From Haloarcula regularis (GTDB lineage: Archaea > Halobacteriota > Halobacteria > Halobacteriales > Haloarculaceae): 64,000 bases of DNA. A model generated the notes under the pieces. That model was not told the DNA's origin. It was given only the letters and a program-made list of their open reading frames with translations, and did not search any database. The translations under genes were made by a program, and so were the position numbers. The stretch spans positions 3,100,001-3,164,000 of the forward strand of contig NZ_CP119794.1 of assembly GCF_029338315.1 (NCBI RefSeq). The letters are read 5' to 3'. Of the stretch, positions 17,892 to 25,473 are shown in pieces. The stretch's first letter is position 1, and every line of letters begins with the position of its first letter.

Positions 17892-18814
17892 CGCTCTATC
17901 TCCGCGTACTCGTCCTCGAGGTCCTCGGTCTCCAGCAACGCGAGCACGTCACGCAGGTGGTCGAGGTGTTCGTCCGAGAGTCGCGTCAGCGGCGAGCGCA
18001 GGTGTGCCGGGCCATAGCCCCGGATGCGCATGGCCTCCTTGACCGGGATGGGGTTTGTCTCGATGAACATCGCGCGGAACAGCGGCCCCAGTTCGTGGTG
18101 GAGCGAACGGGCGCGCTCGAAGTCGCCGGCGAGCGCCGCGCCGACCATCGCACAGGTGCGCTCGGGCTCGATGTTCGCGGCCACGGAGATACAGCCCGTG
18201 CCGCCGACCGAGAGCATCGGGAGGGTCATGCCGTCGTCGCCCGAGAGCACTGCGAAGTCCTCGTCGCGCGTGCGCTCGATGATTTCGGATATCTGGGTCA
18301 TGTCGCCGCTGGCGGCCTTGTACGCCTGGATGTTCGGATGCTGAGCCAGTTCGACGGCCGTGTCCGGCTCGATGTTCTGGCCGGTCCGTGAGGGGACGTT
18401 GTAGACGATCTGCGGGACGTCCACCGCGTCGGCGATTGTCGTGTAGTGGTCGACGAACCCCTGCTGTTCGGGCTTGTTGTAGTACGGGGAGATGAGCAAG
18501 AGCGCGTCCGCACCGGCGTCGGCGGCCCGGCGGGACAGCGAGAGCGCCTCGCGGGTGTTGTTCGAGCCGGTGCCGGCGATGACGGGCACGTCGTCGACGG
18601 CGTCGATGACGGCCTCGACGACCTCGATGTGCTCGTCGTGGGTCATCGTCGCCGACTCGCCGGTCGAGCCCGCGGGCACGAGTCCGTCGACGCCCGCCTC
18701 CTCGAGCCGCTGGGCGTCTCGCTGGAGTGTCTCGAAGTCGATGCTGCGGTCCTCGTCGTCGTGGAACGGCGTGCACATCGCGGGGAACACGCCGTGGAAG
18801 TCGATGTCGGTCAT
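17888..18814 (-). CDS. dapA: 4-hydroxy-tetrahydrodipicolinate synthase
   Basis: 308 residues from ATG at 18814 (MTDIDFHGVFPAMCTPF). The Schiff-base lysine is in IQAYKAASGDM, the catalytic tyrosine in IVYNVPSRTGQN, and GSTGESATM is the substrate-binding loop. It condenses pyruvate with aspartate semialdehyde, the first dedicated step of DAP-lysine synthesis. It is the first clear enzyme gene of the cluster and is preceded by a 91-bp gap and a small ORF (18906-18992) that holds the promoter-proximal position. The asd and aspartokinase genes are not in the window. Confidence 0.95.
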   Translation of the reverse strand: MTDIDFHGVFPAMCTPFHDDEDRSIDFETLQRDAQRLEEAGVDGLVPAGSTGESATMTHDEHIEVVEAVIDAVDDVPVIAGTGSNNTREALSLSRRAADAGADALLLISPYYNKPEQQGFVDHYTTIADAVDVPQIVYNVPSRTGQNIEPDTAVELAQHPNIQAYKAASGDMTQISEIIERTRDEDFAVLSGDDGMTLPMLSVGGTGCISVAANIEPERTCAMVGAALAGDFERARSLHHELGPLFRAMFIETNPIPVKEAMRIRGYGPAHLRSPLTRLSDEHLDHLRDVLALLETEDLEDEYAEIER

Positions 18815-18905
18815 TGCTGAGTTGTGTCGTGTCGCTGTGGGATATGTCGTCCGGTCTGTCCTCGAGAAATCGACCCGGGACGGGCGCCACGCCCGCCGCG
18901 AGCCG

Positions 18906-18992
18906 CTAGAACAGCCGTTTGCGTTTCGGCGGGGAGACGACGCGCTCGCCGGCGGCGGTCCCAGCGACCGATACGGGGAGGCGTCGTCGCAT
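18906..18992 (-). CDS. Possible 28-residue leader ORF of the dap operon
   Basis: ATG at 18992, stop at 18906-18908. The peptide starts MRRRLPVSVAG and ends SPPKRKRLF, so its last residues are Lys/Arg-rich. A TATA-like box at 19019-19025 lies about 30 bp upstream of this ATG, the distance of a leaderless transcript, so this ORF rather than dapA seems to be the first codon of the dap mRNA. dapA starts 91 bp further on. The coding nature of such a short ORF is not proven; lysine codons in a leader before lysine genes are suggestive only. Confidence 0.35.
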   Translation of the reverse strand: MRRRLPVSVAGTAAGERVVSPPKRKRLF

Positions 18993-19018
18993 ACGAGAAC
19001 CTGTCTACCCAGACGGTG

Positions 19019-19025
19019 TTAATAG
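19019..19025 (-). promoter_or_regulatory. TATA-like box of the dap cluster
   Basis: Minus strand reads CTATTAA within GAACTATTAACACC. It is the only clear AT island between dapA and 19200 and sits about 30 bp before the ATG at 18992. Confidence 0.5.
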
Positions 19026-19114
19026 TTCTGCTCCGCGTCCGGTCGGTCGCGCCGCCGGAGCGCTCGGCGCTTCTCTTGCGATACTGTCGGCAAGTGAGTC
19101 GCTCTCGTGTCTCG

Positions 19115-19330
19115 TTACCGTGTCCAGTCGTCGGACTCGGTCCCCCCGTCGGCGTCGACCGTGTCGCCGGGGGACGACGGCCCGGACCCGCTCGAGCCGA
19201 CGGAACTGGCCCAGCCGTCGATGTTCTTCGCGACGAATCCCTCCCCCAGTCGAGGGCGACGCCGCACCGATAGCAATCGCGGCCGAGACGCCCGACGAGA
19301 GCCCCCGGCCGGACGTCGATCCCGAGTGGT
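19115..19330 (-). other. Possible small protein gene, frame broken, start not found
   Basis: In the 571-bp gap between dapA and 19386, minus-strand translation reads like protein in two frames joined near 19243-19247 (a C5 run): upstream LDTAAVPLGIDV and GRDCYRCGVALD, downstream GEGFVAKNIDGWASSVG and GTESDDWTR then stop. One added base would join VALD to GEGFV. A single CxxC is present, so a full zinc ribbon is not seen. No in-frame start codon is visible upstream before a stop. It may be a small haloarchaeal protein damaged by one or two sequence errors, a pseudogene, or chance. Confidence 0.25.
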
Positions 19331-19385
19331 ACGGCGGCGGTGTCGAGTCCGAAAACCTATCTTTCCGGCGGCGTAATCCGGGTCT

Positions 19386-19883
19386 ATGACCGTCACGCAT
19401 CCGGGACAGCGCGTCGCCGTGCTGGCCGACGCGCAGAATCTCTATCACACCGCCCGGAGTCTCTATACGCGCAACATCGACTACGCAGCACTTCTGGAAG
19501 AGGCCGTCAGCGGCCGCGAACTGTCCCGGGCCATCGCCTACGTCATCCGTGCCGACTCGCCCGAGGAAGAGTCTTTCTTCGAGGCGCTCGTCGACATCGG
19601 CTTCGAGACCCGCATCAAGGACATCAAGACGTTCCAGGACGGGTCGAAGAAGGCCGACTGGGACGTGGGGATGAGCCTCGACGCCGTCACGCTGGCGAAA
19701 CACAACGACGCCGTCGTCCTCTGTACCGGCGACGGCGACTTTGCCCGCCTCTGTCGCTACCTGCGCCACGAGGGCTGTCGCGCCGAGGCGATGGGCTTCG
19801 CGGAGTCGTCCTCCGAGGACCTGATCGAGGCCGTCGACGGCTTCGTCGACATGAGCGACGACCCCGACCGGTTCCTGCTGTAG
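19386..19883 (+). CDS. NYN domain protein (LabA/DUF88-like, predicted ribonuclease)
   Basis: 165 residues, ATG at 19386. PIN-like NYN fold: VAVLADAQNLYHTAR at the N terminus (first Asp), KKADWDVGMSLDAVTLA in the middle (Asp pair), and VVLCTGDGDFARLCRYL (third Asp cluster), the acidic residues expected to bind metal for RNA cleavage. The C-terminal SSSEDLIEAVDGFVDM is typical. Family members act in RNA processing or, in cyanobacteria, regulation; the haloarchaeal target is unknown. An AT-rich patch ACCTATCTTTCC about 30 bp before the ATG is a likely promoter. Convergent with the small membrane gene at 19933. Confidence 0.85.
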   Translation: MTVTHPGQRVAVLADAQNLYHTARSLYTRNIDYAALLEEAVSGRELSRAIAYVIRADSPEEESFFEALVDIGFETRIKDIKTFQDGSKKADWDVGMSLDAVTLAKHNDAVVLCTGDGDFARLCRYLRHEGCRAEAMGFAESSSEDLIEAVDGFVDMSDDPDRFLL

Positions 19884-19932
19884 GATCGACTGGTCGTGTC
19901 GGTTCGAGCGGCAGAACGTGGTGGGCCGACGT

Positions 19933-20114
19933 TCAGACCGGGCGTCCCTCTTCCGAGGTGCCGACGAGCAGTGCACCCGCCGCCAGGCCGAGCGCGGCGA
20001 TGGTGGCACCGAACAGCGGTACCGAGACGTCGAGAGGGCCGGTCCCCAGGATGAGCGCCGTACTGGCCGCCAGCAGGACACCGCCCAGGAGTACTTTCGC
20101 TTGTCTGTTGCCAT
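19933..20114 (-). CDS. Small membrane protein, two TM helices, frameshifted
   Basis: Starts MATDKRK (ATG at 20114) and continues, after a frame change at the A-run equivalent to 20095-20097, as VLLGGVLLAASTALILG, PLDVSVPLFGATIAALGLAAG and GTSEEGRPV then stop. One base added to the AAA run gives a 60-residue two-helix protein. A strong TATA box (20141-20150) is 31 bp upstream of the ATG, which supports this start. Function unknown. The length modulo 3 confirms a single missing base. An alternative join reading MANRQAK is also possible. Confidence 0.55.
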
Positions 20115-20140
20115 TGTAGTGGCCACTTGGACGTCATCCG

Positions 20141-20150
20141 GTATAAAATT
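20141..20150 (-). promoter_or_regulatory. TATA box of the small membrane gene
   Basis: Minus strand AATTTTATAC, centred 31 bp upstream of ATG 20114. One of the clearest TATA boxes in the window. Confidence 0.65.
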
Positions 20151-20281
20151 CCCCAAAACCACCCGACTGAAGTACGATAGACAGCCTCACACTGCACAAA
20201 AAATAATGACGTTTTACGTACGTGGTCCCCTCGCGCCCGCGGACCGAAAGTCGGTTGTCGCCGGGGCGTCGAGGACGGACG

Positions 20282-20752
20282 ATGACCGACCGCGAGTTCC
20301 GGAGCCTCCGCCGCGCCGCCGACTACCAGTTCGGCCGCGGCGCGGGCGCGACGCTCTTTCCGGCCCCCGACGCCATCGAGGTGACCCACACCAGTTCCGG
20401 CCGCCCCCGACAGATCCTGGCCGACGACGGCCGGCTGGCCACCTACGGCACTGACGGCCGCTACACTCTCGGGTTCGTCGGCGGGCGCCGCCTCCTCGAT
20501 GGGTTCGACGTTCCCCGCCACCACGTCGTCGTCGGCGACGAGAGCGAACCGTTCGTCCGCGAGGGCCGCAACACCTTCGCGAAGTTCGTCCAGGATGCGG
20601 ATCCCGACATCCGGCCCGGCGACGAGGCGCTGGTCGTCCACGCCGACGGCCACCTCCTCGCCGTCGGTCGTGCAGAACTGCCCGGCCACGGCATGCGCGA
20701 CTTCGAGACGGGCATGGCCGTGAAGGTACGCCAGGGTGCCGACGACGCCTGA
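20282..20752 (+). CDS. PUA domain protein
   Basis: 156 residues from ATG at 20282 (MTDREFRSLRRAADYQFG). The C-terminal part, about residues 70-150, matches a PUA RNA-binding domain: LLDGFDVPRHHVVVGDES, GRNTFAKFVQDADPDIRPGD, EALVVHADGHLLAVGRAEL. The N-terminal part resembles the pre-PUA region of archaeal tRNA-guanine transglycosylase-associated proteins. PUA domains bind structured RNA such as tRNA or rRNA; no enzyme domain is attached. An in-frame TTG 60 bp upstream was rejected because the conserved part starts at MTDREF. The stop codon overlaps the left arm of a palindromic element. Confidence 0.78.
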   Translation: MTDREFRSLRRAADYQFGRGAGATLFPAPDAIEVTHTSSGRPRQILADDGRLATYGTDGRYTLGFVGGRRLLDGFDVPRHHVVVGDESEPFVREGRNTFAKFVQDADPDIRPGDEALVVHADGHLLAVGRAELPGHGMRDFETGMAVKVRQGADDA

Positions 20753-20831
20753 TACTGCCGGCTGTAACCGTTAGAAAATACTCGGCACGCCGCGGTGCCG
20801 AGAACTGGTACGAACGTACAGCCGGCAGTAT
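20752..20831. repeat. Nested inverted repeat between PUA and lipoprotein genes
   Basis: Outer arms are a perfect 15-bp inverted repeat: ATACTGCCGGCTGTA at 20752-20766 and TACAGCCGGCAGTAT at 20817-20831. Inside is a second perfect 8-bp stem, CTCGGCAC (20781-20788) and GTGCCGAG (20795-20802). The left arm begins on the last base of the PUA stop codon, the right arm ends 44 bp before the lipoprotein ATG. It has no coding potential. It could be a 3' UTR structure, an attenuator, or a miniature palindromic element. Confidence 0.75.
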
Positions 20832-20875
20832 GTGCGCCACAGAAGACATTTACTGGGGCCGCCGGTAGCGCCGTT

Positions 20876-21397
20876 ATGCGCCGCCGCCAGGTCCTATCCG
20901 CCCTCGCCCTCTCCGCCGCGTCGCTCGCTGGCTGTACCGCACCGGGAGCTCCCCAAGTGTCAGGGACGGCGACTGACGACGAAACCACCGAGACATCGAC
21001 CGAAACGCGAACACCGGCCGACGAACCGACGGAGACAGACACGCCGACGACACCGGACGACCCACTGACCGAGACGCCGGGAGAAGTCACGCCGGACCCC
21101 GACGACCCCATCGCCGTGGTTCTCAGCAACGGAACCGACGAGACGCTCGACGTGGCTGTGACGGTACGGCGAGGTGGGACGCGAATCTTCGAGACCACTA
21201 GTACCGTCGGCCCCGACGAGCGACCCGAACTCGATACGGGCATCGCCGAGACCGGCGACTACGAACTCACCGTCAGCGTCACCGGCGGACCCGAGGTCAG
21301 CCAGCCCTTCGATATCGAATCCTACGACGTCCGGATGGGGTCGAACCTGATCGCCGAAATCGACACTGAGCGGATCATGATCCTGATAGAGGAGTAG
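20876..21397 (+). CDS. Secreted lipoprotein, Tat-type signal
   Basis: 173 residues from ATG at 20876. Signal: MRRRQVLSALALSAASLAGC, with twin arginine RRQVL and lipobox LAGC, so it should be exported folded by Tat and lipid-anchored at Cys20. A Thr/Asp/Glu-rich linker of about 50 residues follows (ETTETSTETRTP and similar), then a small beta-rich domain (VVLSNGTDETLDVAVTVRRG, GDYELTVSVTGGPEVSQPF) that looks like an Ig-like fold. Function unknown. A longer frame start at 20795 would displace the signal peptide and was rejected. Confidence 0.75.
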   Translation: MRRRQVLSALALSAASLAGCTAPGAPQVSGTATDDETTETSTETRTPADEPTETDTPTTPDDPLTETPGEVTPDPDDPIAVVLSNGTDETLDVAVTVRRGGTRIFETTSTVGPDERPELDTGIAETGDYELTVSVTGGPEVSQPFDIESYDVRMGSNLIAEIDTERIMILIEE

Positions 21398-21570
21398 CAA
21401 CTGGACCACGGTACTCGCGGCCGGCCCTCGGTCGCGACTTCGCCGTTCGCAGTCGAGGGGTGGCGTGAGCTGTGCCGCACTCGACCGATACTGTACCGTC
21501 TCGACCGACGGATGGACAGCCTGCTCCGCGCGGACTCATCTCTCGGGTTCGATTGCCCCGCTTTTGGGCC

Positions 21571-23313
21571 TCAGGCCGCTTCCGCCCCGTGAATCCGCTC
21601 GCCGCGGAACAGCCGGTGGGCGATGGTGAACGTCTGTTCTCGCTCGCGGCGCGTCGGGAAGTGCGCGGCCATGTAGCGCGCCGTCGCGATCAGCGGGAGT
21701 CGTCGCTCGGCGTCGGTCTCGGCATAGTCGTGCTGCCGGAAGGCCGCCTCGACGTTCTGGAGGGTGTGGAAGCCCGCGTCCTCCCGCAGTAACCCCTCAC
21801 CGAGCGTCCGCTTCAGGGCGGCCACGTCGCCGTCCGCGTCGAAGTGTTCGCCCACCAGTCGCCCGGCCTCGTTCACGCGGCCCTGCTCGTCGAACGTCCT
21901 CAGCAGGTCCTCGCGGACGGTCGCGGGGTCGCGGTCCGAGTCGCCGGGGTCGGGAACTGGCGCGGCTGGCATGTTGAGAAAGCGGTCGAGGTACACCGAC
22001 ATCGCGCCGTCGAAACAGGGGCGGTAGGCCTCGAGGGCGTCGGTCCGGCTCGCGAGCGCGTGGGCGGCGTTGGCATACGAGAACGTATGGTGGACCGTGT
22101 TCCAGTCGGAGAACTCGTTGCTGGTGGCGAACTGGGCGACGCGGCGGGTCGCCGCGAGCGCGACGGCTCGCGACAGCTCCTCGGCGGTCGCCCCCTCCCG
22201 AATCGCCTCCCGCAGGGCGTCGACGACGGTGTGGGGGTCGTCCGCCAGCAGCGTCTCGACGAAGTCCTCGGGACGGTCCCACTCCCTGCCCTCGCCGGCT
22301 GCCACGAGGTCCGGGAGCGCGTCCTGGGCCTCGAAACACAGGGCCGCGACGTCGATCGGCTGGCGCCACTGCGAGCGCTCCTCGCTGCGGACGGCGTCGG
22401 TGAACCCGTCGACCAGCGACGCAGCGACGTCGGGCGCGTGGTCCCAGCCGACGTGGTCCAGCGTCTCGACGGCCTTGTTGACGAAATCGAGGGTATGGCT
22501 GGTGTCCATGTAGAGGTGGTCCGTCCCGGCGGCGAGCAGTATCTCGACGAGGTCCTCGGGCGGGAGGACGGCTGCGGCGGTCCTGATGCAGCGCTCGGCG
22601 CCGTCGCTGTCCCGGACCTCGCAGGTGTCGCGGAACCAGGCCTTCAGGCGGGCCTTCGAGAGGTCGGCGTTGCCCAGCTCGTACTGCGGGAATCGCGGCG
22701 GTTCCCCGGCACAGTCGCTCGCGACCTCGCTGACGCCGACGTACATCGCCCGGAGTTTCTCGTCGTGGTCGACGTCGTCGTAGAGGTTCGCCATCGCGCC
22801 GAGGATGGTCAGGCCCGAGGACCAGCCGGCCTCGCGGTAGGTCGTGCCGAACTCGACGGCCTTCTCGACCGGCGTCGAAAAGCCCTCGCCCAGGGCATCC
22901 AGGTTGATGACTGCTTTCGCGGCCACGAGGTCGAGGTTCTCCTGCATCGAATCGACGAGGCGGTTGCGCCAGTGGGTCTCCGGCGGGACGTCGGGCTCGG
23001 GGTCGGGGTCGACGTAGACGGTCCCGTCGCGGACCTCGACGGGGAACGTCTGGACGTCGTCGGCCCACGGGTCCAGCGTGTCCCCGCAGGCCAGTTCGAA
23101 GCGCGCGTGGTGCCAGTGGCAGGTCAGCAGGCCGTCCTCGACGGTGCCCTTCGCGAGGGGAAAGCCCATGTGCGGACAGCGGTTGTCGACGGCGTACACC
23201 TGCCCTTCGTGGTGAAAGAGGGCGACGGTGTGGCCGCCGGCGTCGGCGACGTCGTGCCCCTCGCGCTCCAGTGTTGCGAGGTCCGTGACGGGAACCAGTT
23301 GGTCTGTCGACAT
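21571..23313 (-). CDS. Rieske 2Fe-2S protein with large uncharacterised helical C-terminal domain
   Basis: 580 residues. Residues 1-105 form a Rieske ferredoxin domain: C46-x-H48 in NRCPHMGFPL and C65-x2-H68 in TCHWHHARFEL bind the 2Fe-2S cluster. The remaining 470 or so residues are mostly helical, rich in His and Trp, and belong to no enzyme family I can name; HTLDFVNKAVETL and TSNEFSDWNTVHHTFSYANA are conspicuous. No TM helix and no signal peptide, so it is cytosolic. Rieske domains of this type often feed electrons to a partner, so the C-terminal domain may be an oxidoreductase or cofactor-binding module. It lies 42 bp downstream of a pilin-like gene, same strand. Confidence 0.75.
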   Translation of the reverse strand: MSTDQLVPVTDLATLEREGHDVADAGGHTVALFHHEGQVYAVDNRCPHMGFPLAKGTVEDGLLTCHWHHARFELACGDTLDPWADDVQTFPVEVRDGTVYVDPDPEPDVPPETHWRNRLVDSMQENLDLVAAKAVINLDALGEGFSTPVEKAVEFGTTYREAGWSSGLTILGAMANLYDDVDHDEKLRAMYVGVSEVASDCAGEPPRFPQYELGNADLSKARLKAWFRDTCEVRDSDGAERCIRTAAAVLPPEDLVEILLAAGTDHLYMDTSHTLDFVNKAVETLDHVGWDHAPDVAASLVDGFTDAVRSEERSQWRQPIDVAALCFEAQDALPDLVAAGEGREWDRPEDFVETLLADDPHTVVDALREAIREGATAEELSRAVALAATRRVAQFATSNEFSDWNTVHHTFSYANAAHALASRTDALEAYRPCFDGAMSVYLDRFLNMPAAPVPDPGDSDRDPATVREDLLRTFDEQGRVNEAGRLVGEHFDADGDVAALKRTLGEGLLREDAGFHTLQNVEAAFRQHDYAETDAERRLPLIATARYMAAHFPTRREREQTFTIAHRLFRGERIHGAEAA

Positions 23314-23355
23314 GCCTGGGGTTCGTCACGGACTCACAAGGACTTTCCGCCGGGG

Positions 23356-23874
23356 TCACGCGCTCGTGCCGGTGACGAGCGTCACCGTCGCAAGCATTTC
23401 GGTCCGCGTCTCGGGGGCGCCGATCAGGCGCCCGGTCCAGACGACGGCGACGGTGTCGCCGGCCTCGAGGTGGAAACCGACGGTGGCATCGCCGTCGTGG
23501 AAGTCGCCGTCGCCGTCGCTGTCGACGCGCGGGTCGTCGACGACGAACTGTGCGCCCTCCCCGACCGGCAGGGTCGACTCGTTCGCCCAGATTACCGTGG
23601 TCGTCGCGTTCCGGTCGGTGTCGGTGACGGCGACCGCGATCCGGTCCGTCGCAGTCCCGGTGAGCCGGTCGCCGCCGGCGTGCGTGAGCGTGACTGCTCC
23701 GGCCTGGGCGTCGAACTCGCCCTCGACGACGTCGGGTGCGTCGGTCCGCAGGTCGGCCCCCGGGCCGACGACCAGGCCGGCCAGGGCGACCAGCGCGAGC
23801 ACCGCCAGCCCCCAGACTGCCAGTCGCTCGAGCGTCAGCGCCGCGCGCGCGTCGATCGGTCCCGCCGGACTCAT
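23356..23874 (-). CDS. Pilin-like/secreted protein with one N-terminal TM helix
   Basis: 172 residues from ATG at 23874 (MSPAGPIDARAALTLERL). One hydrophobic segment, AVWGLAVLALVALAGLVVG, is followed by an extracellular beta-rich domain: GGDRLTGTATDRIAVAV, TTTVIWANESTLPVGEG, and VDDPRVDSDGDGDFHDGDAT, an Asp-rich stretch that resembles a calcium site. AGDTVAVVWTG near the end recalls haloarchaeal type IV pilin-like proteins, but the class III signal motif is not typical. Exported protein is likely; the exact class is inference. It is divergent from dnaJ by 153 bp. Confidence 0.6.
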   Translation of the reverse strand: MSPAGPIDARAALTLERLAVWGLAVLALVALAGLVVGPGADLRTDAPDVVEGEFDAQAGAVTLTHAGGDRLTGTATDRIAVAVTDTDRNATTTVIWANESTLPVGEGAQFVVDDPRVDSDGDGDFHDGDATVGFHLEAGDTVAVVWTGRLIGAPETRTEMLATVTLVTGTSA

Positions 23875-24027
23875 TAGGCGGACTGTCTGTCGGGGCGCAG
23901 ATAAGTCCCCCGCCCTGCGTCCGCCGGCTCCATTCGAGGGACGGCACCGCCGTCGCGGGCCGGCACCTGCTTCTCGGCCGAGAGCCGTTCTATTCAAGTA
24001 TCTCAATACGGTATCTGCCCACAACGA

Positions 24028-25182
24028 ATGAGCCAGGACTTCTACGAGATACTGGGTGTCTCCCGCGACGCCTCCGAAGACGAGATCAAGGAGGCCTACC
24101 GGGAGAAAGCCCGGGAGTTCCACCCGGACGTCAGCGACGACCCGAACGCCGAGGAGAAGTTCAAGAAGGCCAAGAAGGCCAAAGAGGTCCTCACCGACGA
24201 GGAGAAGCGCCAGATGTACGACCAGGTGGGCCACGAGCGCTTCGAGCAGGCCCAGAAACGCGGCGGCGTCGGTGGCGGCGGCGCGGGCGCCGGTGGCATG
24301 GGCGGCGACCCCTTCGGCGGGGCCGGCGGCTTCGACATGCAGGACATCTTCGACCAGTTCTTCGGCGGCGGGGGCGGCCGTGGCCGCGGTGGCAATCGAC
24401 CCCGCCAGGGCCAGGACCTCCAGACCCGCATGGAGATCGACCTCGAAGAGGCCTACCACGGCGCGAGCAAGCAGCTCACGGTCACCCGACCCGAGACCTG
24501 CGGGGAGTGTGACGGCGCCGGCCACCCACCGGGGACCGACTCACAGACCTGTCCGGAGTGTAACGGGCAGGGCCAGACCACCCGCGTCCAGCAGACGCCG
24601 ATGGGCCGGGTCCAGCAGACTGCGACCTGCCGGCGTTGCGAGGGCGAGGGCGAACTCTACGAGGAGGCCTGTGGGACCTGTGGCGGCGACGGCATCGTCC
24701 GGAACGAGGCCACGCTGGAGGTCGAGATTCCGGCCGGCATCGACGACGGGCAGACCCTCCGGATGGAGCGCGAGGGCGCGCCCGGCGAACGCGGCGGCCC
24801 CAACGGTGACCTGCTCATCGAGGTGACCGTCCGCGACCACCCGGACTTCGAGCGCGACGGCGACGACCTGTCCCACCAGCACGCCATCTCGTTCCCGCAG
24901 GCGGTCTTCGGCGACACCATCACCGTCCCGACCATCGACGGCGAGGTTGAGGTCGACGTCCCCAGCGGCACCCAGAGCGGGGAGGTGTTCCGCCTCCAGG
25001 GCAAGGGGATGCCACGCCTCCGTCGCCGCGGCAACGGCGACCTCTACGTCCAGGTCCAGGTCGTCACGCCCGATGACCTGAACAAAGAGCAGAAGGAGGC
25101 TCTCGAGAAGTTCGCCGAGGCCGGCGGCGAGGAGGTCGACGTCGAGGAGGGCTTCTTCGAGAAGCTCAAGAACTCCCTGTAA
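24028..25182 (+). CDS. dnaJ: Chaperone DnaJ
   Basis: 384 residues, ATG at 24028. J-domain at 1-70 with HPD at 32-34, a glycine-rich GGGGAGAGGMGGDPF region, four zinc-binding CxxCxGxG repeats at about 155-215 (CGECDGAG, CPECNGQG, CRRCEGEG, CGTCGGDG) and the C-terminal substrate domains. It stimulates DnaK ATPase and delivers unfolded proteins. dnaK and grpE, often close by in other archaea, are not in the window. The promoter region has TATTCAAGTATCTCAATACGG about 25-45 bp upstream. Downstream is the palindromic element at 25229. Confidence 0.96.
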   Translation: MSQDFYEILGVSRDASEDEIKEAYREKAREFHPDVSDDPNAEEKFKKAKKAKEVLTDEEKRQMYDQVGHERFEQAQKRGGVGGGGAGAGGMGGDPFGGAGGFDMQDIFDQFFGGGGGRGRGGNRPRQGQDLQTRMEIDLEEAYHGASKQLTVTRPETCGECDGAGHPPGTDSQTCPECNGQGQTTRVQQTPMGRVQQTATCRRCEGEGELYEEACGTCGGDGIVRNEATLEVEIPAGIDDGQTLRMEREGAPGERGGPNGDLLIEVTVRDHPDFERDGDDLSHQHAISFPQAVFGDTITVPTIDGEVEVDVPSGTQSGEVFRLQGKGMPRLRRRGNGDLYVQVQVVTPDDLNKEQKEALEKFAEAGGEEVDVEEGFFEKLKNSL

Positions 25183-25228
25183 GCTCGGATCGAAGCCGTC
25201 GACGCGGCTTCTGTGTGTGGTTTTGTGG

Positions 25229-25394
25229 ACCAGAAAGCCCCGACCCGTAATCGGTTGATCATCAGCCGACGGGCGGGACTGAAAGGGGCCGACCGCTCGC
25301 GTTCACATGGTCGCCTGAGCGACCCCTATTCGAGTGAGCGCAGCGAGCGAGAATATGTCGCTCGGCGGCCGCGAGCGGTCGGGGGCTTTCTGGT
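25229..25394. repeat. Palindromic element A with CCAGAAAGCCCC terminal repeats
   Basis: Ends are ACCAGAAAGCCCCGACC (25229-25245) and GGTCGGGGGCTTTCTGGT (25377-25394), an inverted repeat broken by one extra G. Inside, CCGACCGCTCGCG (25289-25301) pairs with CGCGAGCGGTCGG (25370-25382), and GGTCGC/GCGACC form a hairpin at 25309-25324. The inner and outer right arms overlap, so two alternative folds compete. No coding ORF. The core CCAGAAAGCCCC also bounds element B at 59498-59840. Lies in the 291-bp gap after dnaJ. Confidence 0.8.
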
Positions 25395-25473
25395 TGTTCA
25401 CACCTGCAGTATCGTTTGAACAGTTTCCTAGCCACTCGTCGCGCTTTTGACGGCCCCGTCTCAACCTTCACCT

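Noticed and set aside
20752..20831. Insertion sequence remnant
   Set aside because: No transposase fragment, no target duplication and only 80 bp long; called a nested inverted repeat only.
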